Source: Paraburkholderia sejongensis (GTDB lineage: Bacteria > Pseudomonadota > Gammaproteobacteria > Burkholderiales > Burkholderiaceae). From it: a stretch of DNA of 64,000 bases. Position 1 is the stretch's first letter. Every line of letters begins with the position of its first letter. Positions 57,523 to 64,000 of the stretch are shown here, one piece after another. The stretch is taken from contig NZ_JAJITD010000010.1 in NCBI RefSeq assembly GCF_020880815.1, positions 186,001-250,000 on the forward strand, written 5' to 3'. The notes beneath the pieces were generated by a model. The model was not told where the DNA came from and did no database searches. It saw only the letters and a list, made by a program, of their open reading frames with translations. The position numbers and the translations under genes are program-made.

Positions 57523-58602
57523 TCACCCCACCGCTTCGCCGAGCCCTTCGGCCAGATCGACGATCCGCCCGCAATCGCGCGGATCGTAGCCGTCGAGCTG
57601 CTCGACGCTGTGGCGAAACCCGCTGCTGCGCAGCAACTCGATCACCGCGGCGAGCGGCGCACGCGACAGACGCGCGCGGTCGCACGCGAAGAAATAGTCC
57701 TCATCGACGATCGGAATGAAGTCGAGCCCGAAATGATGCGCGGCCGGCTCCACGCCGAAACCCACGTCAGCCATCCCGCTCGCGACGAACGCGGCGATCG
57801 CCGAATGCGTGAGCTCGGTCGACGCATAGCCGTTCACGCGATCCGGGTCCACGCCGACCCGGCGCAGCGAAAGATCGAGCAGCATCCGCGTGCCGGAGCC
57901 CGGCTGGCGGTTGACGAAGCGGATGTCGTCGCGCGCGAGGTCGCCGAGACCGTCGATTCCCTTCGGATTGCCCTTACCGATGAACAGCCCCTGCTTGCGC
58001 CGCGTCAGGTGCACGAGCACGTGGCGCTGCGGATCGAGCCAGCGCCGGTAGACGTCGGCGCAGGTCGGGCGAAACTCGTTGAGCGGCAGGTGAAACCCGG
58101 CCAGTTCGCATTCGCCGCGCGCGAGCGCGCTGACCGCGTCCGCGCTGTCGCGGTACTTGATATCGACTGGCTGATCGCCCGCGACCAGCGCGGTCACCAG
58201 CGCCGCCACCGCATAGCCGTGCGACGCGTGAATGCGCACGTCGTCGGCGGGCGGTGCGAGCCAGCGGTTCAGATCGCTAGCCACTTCGCTTGCCAGCGCC
58301 TGCAGATTGCCGTCGAGCCGCTCACCGCACAGCCGCTGCGCGCGCAGCACCGCGTGACCGAGTTCGGACAGCACCGAGCCGCGCCCGCGCTCCTTCGAGA
58401 TCAGCGGACCGCCGAGGCGCTCCTCGATGCCGCGCAGCAAACCCCACGCATGCCGGTAGGACAAACCCTTAAGCGCGGCGGCCTGCGCGATGCTGCCGGA
58501 TTCATCGACGAGCGCGAGCAGCGGCACCACGTCCGACAGGCTGGCCTCGTAGCCGTCCGCGCCCTTCACCACCAGCTCGACCTGACATTCGACCCTGATC
58601 AT
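57523..58602 (-). CDS. ModE-like HTH regulator with periplasmic-binding-type domain (FdsR candidate)
   Basis: A 359-residue regulator: N-terminal ModE-type winged helix (about 20-90; GSIAQAAALKGLSYRHAWGLL) and a C-terminal substrate-binding domain (about 120-340; FVNRQPGSGTRMLLDLSL, typical of molybdate/tungstate-binding-type sensors). It is divergent from fdsG with about 130 bases between, the arrangement seen for the fds regulator in relatives. Control of formate dehydrogenase is inferred from position; the ligand is not known, and molybdate or formate are candidates. Confidence 0.85.
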   Translation of the reverse strand: MIRVECQVELVVKGADGYEASLSDVVPLLALVDESGSIAQAAALKGLSYRHAWGLLRGIEERLGGPLISKERGRGSVLSELGHAVLRAQRLCGERLDGNLQALASEVASDLNRWLAPPADDVRIHASHGYAVAALVTALVAGDQPVDIKYRDSADAVSALARGECELAGFHLPLNEFRPTCADVYRRWLDPQRHVLVHLTRRKQGLFIGKGNPKGIDGLGDLARDDIRFVNRQPGSGTRMLLDLSLRRVGVDPDRVNGYASTELTHSAIAAFVASGMADVGFGVEPAAHHFGLDFIPIVDEDYFFACDRARLSRAPLAAVIELLRSSGFRHSVEQLDGYDPRDCGRIVDLAEGLGEAVG

Positions 58603-58733
58603 ATATGTTGAGCTTTCTCCTATTGCACGCGCTCGCCGGCACGCCTATCGTTCGGCTATACCATATCGAATAGACGAAGCATACGTGCACGAATTATGAA
58701 TAACAAGTGCATATATAGCTTGGAGGAGCCCCC
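58603..58733. promoter_or_regulatory. Divergent promoter/operator region of the regulator and fds genes
   Basis: The stretch is AT-richer than its surroundings and holds short symmetric elements, including CAAG-N11-CTTG around GCATATATAG near 58704-58722 and CATATATGTTG just at the regulator start. These resemble TATAT-type ModE half sites. No consensus -35/-10 pair is clear. Confidence 0.4.
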
Positions 58734-59231
58734 TTGGAAGATTCCCTCGCCACGGCGCCGGAGCAACTCGTGCAGCGCCACGCGCAACCGGGCCGCTCGC
58801 TGATCGCGATCCTGCACGCGATTCAGGACGAGCTTGGTTACGTCCCTCCCGACACGGTCGCGCCGCTCGCCAGAACGCTGAATCTATCGCGCGCGGAAGT
58901 GCACGGCGTGATCACCTACTACCACCACTTCCGCAGCCAGCCGCCCGCCGCCGTCACCGTGCAGTTGTGCCGGGCGGAAGCGTGCCGCAGCATGGGCACC
59001 GAAGCGCTCGCGCAACATATCGAGGCACACACCGGTTGCCGCTTCGACGCGCCGCACGAGCACGGCGCGACGGTCGAACTCGAATCGGTGTACTGCCTCG
59101 GCCAGTGCGCGCTGTCGCCCGCGATGATGCTCAACGGCACGCTGCACGCGCGCGTCACCCCGCAGAAATTCGACGCGCTGCTCGCCGCCGCACTAGCCGC
59201 CGCGCACAAATGCGTGGAGGTGCCGGCATGA
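58734..59231 (+). CDS. fdsG: NAD-dependent formate dehydrogenase, gamma subunit
   Basis: FdsG is a NuoE-like thioredoxin-fold [2Fe-2S] subunit that passes electrons within the soluble Fds complex. The 165-residue product shows LHAIQDELGYVPPD, LSRAEVHGVITYYHHF and the Cys ligands CRAEAC and CLGQC. The start is TTG at 58734, with GGAGGAG five bases upstream; no ATG is available nearby in frame. Its stop overlaps the fdsB start (ATGA). Confidence 0.94.
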   Translation: MEDSLATAPEQLVQRHAQPGRSLIAILHAIQDELGYVPPDTVAPLARTLNLSRAEVHGVITYYHHFRSQPPAAVTVQLCRAEACRSMGTEALAQHIEAHTGCRFDAPHEHGATVELESVYCLGQCALSPAMMLNGTLHARVTPQKFDALLAAALAAAHKCVEVPA

Positions 59232-60805
59232 CCCGCATCTACGTTCCGCGCGACTCGTCCGCGCTGGCGCTCGGCGCCGATGCAGTCGCGCAAGCGATCG
59301 AAGCCGAGGCCGCGCGCCGCGGCATCGCGATCGAACTGGTCCGCAACGGTTCGCGCGGCTTGCTATGGCTCGAACCGCTGGTTGAAGTGGCGACGCCGGC
59401 CGGCCGCGTCGGTTATTCGAACGTCGAAGAGCAGGACGTCGCCGCGCTGTTCGATGCCGGTTTTGTCGACGGCGCAGCACATCCGCGCGGCGTCGGCATC
59501 GTCGACGAAATTCCGTATCTGAAGAAGCAGCAGCGCCTGACCTTTGCGCGCATCGGCATCACCGACCCGCTGTCGCTCGACGACTACGTCGCGCACGGCG
59601 GCCTCGCGGGCCTGCGCGCCGCGTTGCAAACCGACGGCGACGCCGCCTGCGAAACGTTGATCGAATCGGGCCTGCGCGGGCGCGGCGGCGCCGCGTTCCC
59701 GGCCGGCATCAAGTGGCACACGGTACGCGGCGCGAAGGCCGCGCAGAAGTACATCGTCTGCAATGCCGACGAAGGCGACTCGGGCACCTTCTCCGATCGT
59801 CTCGTGATGGAAAGCGATCCGTATCTGCTGATCGAAGGGATGATCATCGCCGGCGTCGCGACCGGCGCGACGGTCGGCTACATCTACGTGCGCAGCGAAT
59901 ACCCGCATTCGATCGCGACGCTCGAAGCGGCCATCGAACGCGCGCGCGCGGCCGGCTGGCTCGGCGACAGCGTGCTCGGCAGCGCGCATCGCTTCGAGCT
60001 GTTCGTCGCGAAAGGCGCGGGCTCGTACGTGTGCGGCGAGGAAACCGCGCTGCTCGAATCGCTGGAAGGCAAGCGCGGGATCGTCCGCGCGAAGCCGCCG
60101 GTGCCCGCGCTCGCCGGTCTGTTCGGTCAGCCGACCGTGATCAACAACGTGATCACGCTCGCCACGGTGCCGGTCATCTTCGCGCGCGGCGCGGCCTTCT
60201 ATAAGGACTTCGGGATGGGCCGCTCGCGCGGCACGCTGCCGTTCCAACTGGCCGGCAACATCAAACAGGGTGGCCTCGTCGAACTCGCGTTCGGCGTCAC
60301 GCTGCGCGAGCTGCTCGACGAATACGGCGGCGGCACCGCGAGCGGCCGGCCCGCGCGCGCGGTGCAGGTCGGCGGTCCGCTCGGCACCTATCTGCCGGAA
60401 AGCCAGTGGGACATTCCGATGGACTACGAAGCCTACGCGGCGGTCGGCGCGGTGATCGGCCACGGCGGTCTGGTCGTGCACGACGACACGTCGAATCTCG
60501 CCGAACTCGCGCAGTACGCGATGCACTTCTGCGCGCTCGAATCGTGCGGCAAGTGCACGCCGTGCCGGATCGGCTCGACGCGCGGCGTCGAGGTGATCGC
60601 GCGAATCCGCAACGGCGATACGTCGTCCCGCCAGGTGCAGTTGCTGCGCGATCTGTGCGACACGATGGTGTCCGGTTCGCTGTGCGCGATGGGCGGCATG
60701 ACGCCGTTCCCGGTGCTGTCCGCGCTCGATCACTTCCCCGAAGATTTCGGTCTCGCCGGCACATCGGCCGATGGCGCCGGCCACGCGACCCAAGCCGCGG
60801 CCTGA
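59228..60805 (+). CDS. fdsB: NAD-dependent formate dehydrogenase, beta subunit
   Basis: FdsB is a NuoF-like flavoprotein that binds FMN and NAD+ and one [4Fe-4S] cluster. The 525-residue product has an N-terminal thioredoxin-like part (about 1-100), the FMN/NAD region GLRGRGGAAFPAGIKW (about 140-156) and ADEGDSGTFSDRLVME, then cluster Cys in CALESCGKCTPCRIG near residue 440. The ATG at 59228 overlaps the fdsG stop. Confidence 0.96.
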   Translation: MTRIYVPRDSSALALGADAVAQAIEAEAARRGIAIELVRNGSRGLLWLEPLVEVATPAGRVGYSNVEEQDVAALFDAGFVDGAAHPRGVGIVDEIPYLKKQQRLTFARIGITDPLSLDDYVAHGGLAGLRAALQTDGDAACETLIESGLRGRGGAAFPAGIKWHTVRGAKAAQKYIVCNADEGDSGTFSDRLVMESDPYLLIEGMIIAGVATGATVGYIYVRSEYPHSIATLEAAIERARAAGWLGDSVLGSAHRFELFVAKGAGSYVCGEETALLESLEGKRGIVRAKPPVPALAGLFGQPTVINNVITLATVPVIFARGAAFYKDFGMGRSRGTLPFQLAGNIKQGGLVELAFGVTLRELLDEYGGGTASGRPARAVQVGGPLGTYLPESQWDIPMDYEAYAAVGAVIGHGGLVVHDDTSNLAELAQYAMHFCALESCGKCTPCRIGSTRGVEVIARIRNGDTSSRQVQLLRDLCDTMVSGSLCAMGGMTPFPVLSALDHFPEDFGLAGTSADGAGHATQAAA

Positions 60806-60820
60806 CCCAGGAGCCTTGCC

Positions 60821-63766
60821 ATGTTCGATCAGTTCAACTCTCCCGCCGGCGGCTGCGGCTCCGGCAATTGCGCGTGCAAAGCGCAGGCGCAGGCCCGCGC
60901 GGCGAACCCGTTTCACGACGACACCGACTACGGCACCCCCGCGCGTCACGCGGACGTCGACGTCACGCTCGAAATCGACGGCCAGGCTGTCACGGTGCCG
61001 GCCGGCACCTCGGTGATGCGCGCGGCCGCCGAAGCCGGCGTCAACGTGCCGAAGCTGTGCGCGACCGATTCGCTCGAACCGTTCGGCTCGTGCCGTTTGT
61101 GCCTCGTCGAAATCGAAGGCCGGCGCGGTTATCCGGCCTCGTGCACGACGCCGGTCGAAGCCGGCATGAAGGTGCGCACGCAAACCGAACGGCTGCAGTC
61201 GCTGCGCCGCAACGTGATGGAGCTGTATATCTCCGATCACCCGCTCGACTGCCTGACCTGTCCGGCCAACGGCGACTGCGAATTGCAGGACATGGCGGGC
61301 GTGACGGGTTTGCGCGAAGTCCGCTACGGCTTCGACGGCGCGAATCACCTGAAAGACAAAAAGGACGAATCGAATCCGTACTTCACGTACGACCCGTCGA
61401 AGTGCATCGTCTGCAACCGCTGCGTGCGCGCGTGCGAGGAAACCCAGGGCACATTCGCGCTGACGATCGCCGGACGCGGCTTCGAATCGCGCGTCGCCGC
61501 GAGCGAGAACCAGCCGTTCATGGATTCGGAGTGCGTATCGTGCGGCGCCTGCGTCGCCGCGTGCCCGACCGCGACGCTGCAGGAAAAGAGCGTCGTGATG
61601 CTCGGCCAGGCCGAGCACTCGGTCGTCACGACCTGCGCGTATTGCGGGGTCGGCTGCTCGTTCAAGGCCGAGATGAAGGGCAACCAGGTCGTGCGGATGG
61701 TGCCGCACAAGAACGGCCACGCGAACGAAGGCCATGCGTGCGTGAAAGGCCGCTTCGCGTGGGGCTACGCGACGCACAAGGACCGCATCACCAAACCGAT
61801 GATCCGCGCGAAGATCACCGACCCGTGGCGCGAAGTCAGCTGGGACGAAGCGATCGGTTACGCGGCGTCGGAGTTCCGCCGCATCCAGGCGAAGCACGGC
61901 CGCGATTCGATCGGCGGCATCACGTCGTCGCGCTGTACCAATGAGGAAACCTATCTGGTCCAGAAGCTCGTGCGCGCCGCGTTCGGCAACAACAACGTCG
62001 ACACCTGCGCGCGCGTGTGCCACTCGCCGACTGGCTATGGCCTGAAGACGACGCTCGGCGAATCGGCGGGGACCCAGACCTTCGCGTCGATCGACAAGAC
62101 CGACGTGATCATGGTGATCGGCGCGAATCCGACCGACGGCCATCCGGTGTTCGGCTCGCGTCTGAAGCGGCGCGTGCGGGAAGGCGCGAAGCTGATCGTG
62201 GTCGATCCGCGCCGCATCGATATCGTCGATACGCCGCACGTGAAGGCAACCCATCATCTGCAGTTGCGCCCCGGCACCAACGTCGCGATCGTCAATGCGC
62301 TCGCGCATGTGATCGTCACCGAAGGGCTGCTCGCCGACGCGTTCATCGCCGAGCGCTGCGAAGCGCGCGCGTTCGAACAATGGCGCGATTTCGTCGCGCT
62401 GCCGGAGAACGCGCCGGAAGCGACCGAAGCGGTCACCGGCGTGCCCGCGCAACAGCTGCGTGAAGCGGCACGGATTTACGCCACCGCCGGCAATGCGGCG
62501 ATCTACTACGGCCTGGGCGTGACCGAACACGCGCAAGGCTCGACCATGGTGATAGGTATTGCGAATCTCGCGATGGCGACCGGCAACATCGGCCGCGAAG
62601 GCGTCGGCGTCAATCCGCTGCGCGGCCAGAACAACGTGCAGGGCTCGTGCGACATGGGCTCGTTCCCGCACGAGTTGCCCGGCTATCGGCATGTCGGCGA
62701 TACGCTGGTGCGCGCGCAGTTCGAACAGGAGTGGAACGTCACGCTGCAGTCCGAACCGGGCCTGCGGATTCCGAACATGTTTGACGCGGCGCTGCACGGC
62801 AGCTTCATGGGCCTGTACTGCCAGGGCGAGGACATCGTGCAGTCGGACCCGAACACGCATCATGTGGCGGCCGCGCTGTCGGCGATGGAATGCATCGTCG
62901 TGCAGGACATCTTCCTGAACGAGACCGCCAAATACGCGCACGTGCTGCTGCCCGGTTCGTCGTTCCTCGAAAAGGACGGCACGTTCACCAATGCCGAGCG
63001 CCGCATCTCGCGGGTGCGCAAGGTGATGCCGCCGCTCGGCGGCTACGCGGACTGGGAAGTCACGCTGCTGCTGTCGCGCGCGCTCGGCTACGAGATGGAC
63101 TACGCGCATCCGTCGGAGATCATGGACGAGATCGCGCGCCTCACGCCGACCTTCCACGGGGTGTCGTATCGCAAGCTCGACGAACTGGGCAGCATCCAGT
63201 GGCCGTGCAACGAACACGCACCGGACGGCACGCCGACGATGCACGTCGACCAGTTCGTGCGCGGCAAGGGCAAGTTCGTGATCACGAAGTTCTTCGCGTC
63301 GCCGGAAAAAGTCACGCGCAAGTATCCGTTGCTGCTGACCACCGGCCGGATCCTGTCGCAGTACAACGTCGGCGCGCAGACCCGCCGCACCGACAACTCG
63401 CGCTGGCATGAGGAGGACCGGCTCGAACTGCATCCGGACGACGCCGAGGAGCGCGAGATCAGGGACGGCGACTGGGTCGGCATCGAATCGCGCGCGGGAC
63501 AGACCGTGCTGCGCGCGAAGGTGACGTCGCGGATGCAGCCGGGCGTCGTCTATACGACGTTCCATTTCCCCGAATCGGGCGCCAACGTGATCACGACCGA
63601 CAGCTCCGACTGGGCGACCAATTGTCCGGAGTACAAAGTGACCGCGGTGCAGGTGATGCCGGTCGAGCAGCCGTCGCAATGGCAGAAGGACTATTCGCGC
63701 TTCAACAGCGAACAGCTCGATCTGCACAGGCAGCGCGAGCCGGCCAGCGTGACCTCGGGTAAGTGA
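60821..63766 (+). CDS. fdsA: NAD-dependent formate dehydrogenase, alpha (molybdenum) subunit
   Basis: FdsA oxidises formate at a bis-MGD molybdenum centre. The 981-residue product runs in order: a Cys-rich N-terminus (GGCGSGNCAC), a [2Fe-2S] domain (CATDSLEPFGSCRLCLVEI), a His/Cys cluster domain (HPLDCLTCPANGDC), two ferredoxin motifs (CIVCNRCVRACEE and CVSCGACVAACPT), then the FdhF-type catalytic core starting CAYCGVGC. The molybdenum ligand is probably Cys400 in CARVCHSP, where E. coli FdhF has selenocysteine; it is a normal Cys codon. fdsD begins nine bases after its stop. Confidence 0.97.
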   Translation: MFDQFNSPAGGCGSGNCACKAQAQARAANPFHDDTDYGTPARHADVDVTLEIDGQAVTVPAGTSVMRAAAEAGVNVPKLCATDSLEPFGSCRLCLVEIEGRRGYPASCTTPVEAGMKVRTQTERLQSLRRNVMELYISDHPLDCLTCPANGDCELQDMAGVTGLREVRYGFDGANHLKDKKDESNPYFTYDPSKCIVCNRCVRACEETQGTFALTIAGRGFESRVAASENQPFMDSECVSCGACVAACPTATLQEKSVVMLGQAEHSVVTTCAYCGVGCSFKAEMKGNQVVRMVPHKNGHANEGHACVKGRFAWGYATHKDRITKPMIRAKITDPWREVSWDEAIGYAASEFRRIQAKHGRDSIGGITSSRCTNEETYLVQKLVRAAFGNNNVDTCARVCHSPTGYGLKTTLGESAGTQTFASIDKTDVIMVIGANPTDGHPVFGSRLKRRVREGAKLIVVDPRRIDIVDTPHVKATHHLQLRPGTNVAIVNALAHVIVTEGLLADAFIAERCEARAFEQWRDFVALPENAPEATEAVTGVPAQQLREAARIYATAGNAAIYYGLGVTEHAQGSTMVIGIANLAMATGNIGREGVGVNPLRGQNNVQGSCDMGSFPHELPGYRHVGDTLVRAQFEQEWNVTLQSEPGLRIPNMFDAALHGSFMGLYCQGEDIVQSDPNTHHVAAALSAMECIVVQDIFLNETAKYAHVLLPGSSFLEKDGTFTNAERRISRVRKVMPPLGGYADWEVTLLLSRALGYEMDYAHPSEIMDEIARLTPTFHGVSYRKLDELGSIQWPCNEHAPDGTPTMHVDQFVRGKGKFVITKFFASPEKVTRKYPLLLTTGRILSQYNVGAQTRRTDNSRWHEEDRLELHPDDAEEREIRDGDWVGIESRAGQTVLRAKVTSRMQPGVVYTTFHFPESGANVITTDSSDWATNCPEYKVTAVQVMPVEQPSQWQKDYSRFNSEQLDLHRQREPASVTSGK

Positions 63767-63774
63767 GGCGAGCC

Positions 63775-64000
63775 ATGGACATTCGCAATCTGATCGATAT
63801 GGCGAACCGGATCGGCGACTTTTTCGAATCGATGCCGGATCACGAGGAAGCGCTGACCGGCGTCGCCGAACATATCCGCCGCTCGTGGGAGCCGCGCATG
63901 CGCCGCGCGCTGCTCGCGTCTCTCGACGAAGCGCCGGATGCGCACGGTCTCGCGCTGACGGCCTTCACGCGCGAGGCGATCGTCCGGTATCGGGAGAAGC
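63775..64000 (+). CDS. fdsD: Formate dehydrogenase delta subunit (partial, 3' end outside window)
   Basis: The ATG at 63775 opens a frame that runs to the window end. The visible 75 residues (MDIRNLIDMANRIGDFFES at the start, then HIRRSWEPRMRR) match the small FdsD subunit family, found at the end of fds operons. It follows fdsA directly, without fdsC (an FdhD-type sulfurtransferase) in between, unlike the fdsGBACD order of Cupriavidus and Rhodobacter. Confidence 0.88.
   Translation, partial: MDIRNLIDMANRIGDFFESMPDHEEALTGVAEHIRRSWEPRMRRALLASLDEAPDAHGLALTAFTREAIVRYREK

Noticed and set aside
57415-58611. 398-codon plus-strand frame opposite the ModE-like regulator
   Set aside because: Arg/Ala/His-rich shadow product without a Shine-Dalgarno; the minus-strand gene has clear HTH and binding domains.
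59363-63727. 1454-codon open frame on the minus strand opposite fdsB and fdsA
   Set aside because: GC-rich third positions in the real genes remove stop codons from the antisense frame. The product is a low-complexity Arg/Ala/His/Asp-rich sequence with no domain.

Overview
The window reads as core chromosome of a high-GC betaproteobacterium of the Burkholderiaceae, most likely Paraburkholderia or Burkholderia. The evidence is the very GC-rich third codon positions, a one-piece tmRNA with tag ANDDTFALAA, the order gyrA-(DUF2059)-serC-pheA-hisC-tyrA-aroA-cmk-rpsA-ihfB-lapA-lapB-ugd-hldE1-hldD on one strand, and an FdsGBA-type NAD-dependent formate dehydrogenase. Genus is inferred; no database search was possible.

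Layout. 1-3.2 kb: end of an unknown gene, an outer-membrane protein that looks like FapF (coiled coil, low-complexity linker, barrel), and a sigma54-dependent activator; this may be the edge of a Fap-like amyloid secretion locus. 3.3-14.9 kb: housekeeping genes (folA, pmbA, darP, mog, orn, a Ste24-like M48 protease, rsgA, a CobD/CbiB-like membrane protein, a CoA pyrophosphatase) and the ribosomal operon rpsP-rimM-trmD-rplS behind a strong promoter. 15-20.2 kb: a periplasmic sugar-dehydrogenase-like protein, a TM2 protein, a radical SAM protein preceded by a LexA-box-like palindrome, and a divergent Lrp/dadA pair. 20.3-32.3 kb: acyl-CoA dehydrogenase with etfBA, the methionine importer metNIQ, an alpha/beta hydrolase, an enoyl-CoA hydratase, a histone-deacetylase-like amidohydrolase, mltB and cysM. 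32.6-38.1 kb: a ComEA-like protein and the LPS genes hldD, hldE1, ugd, lapB and lapA. 38.4-50.8 kb: ihfB, rpsA, cmk, aroA, tyrA, hisC, pheA, serC, a DUF2059 protein and gyrA. 51.2-54.1 kb: ompA-like gene, ubiG, a MupP/Gph-like phosphatase and ssrA (tmRNA).

54.1-57.5 kb is the one accessory-looking stretch. It lies directly downstream of ssrA, a common integration site, and has a tetranucleotide repeat, two neighbouring genes each apparently broken by a short indel, a possible small Cys-rich gene and two small exported proteins. 57.5-64 kb: a ModE-like regulator divergent from fdsG-fdsB-fdsA-fdsD (the last cut by the window end), in which the usual fdsC between fdsA and fdsD is missing.

The genes join up in several ways. 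The aromatic/serine/histidinol-phosphate block shares a strand with translation and nucleotide genes. The Hld/Ugd/Lap block makes and controls LPS. EtfAB takes electrons from the adjacent acyl-CoA dehydrogenase. The Fds complex oxidises formate to CO2 with reduction of NAD+. I saw no CRISPR array, complete insertion sequence, prophage or tRNA gene. The least routine signals are the FapF-like locus, the LexA box, the stem-loop in front of metN, and the two frameshifted genes after ssrA.
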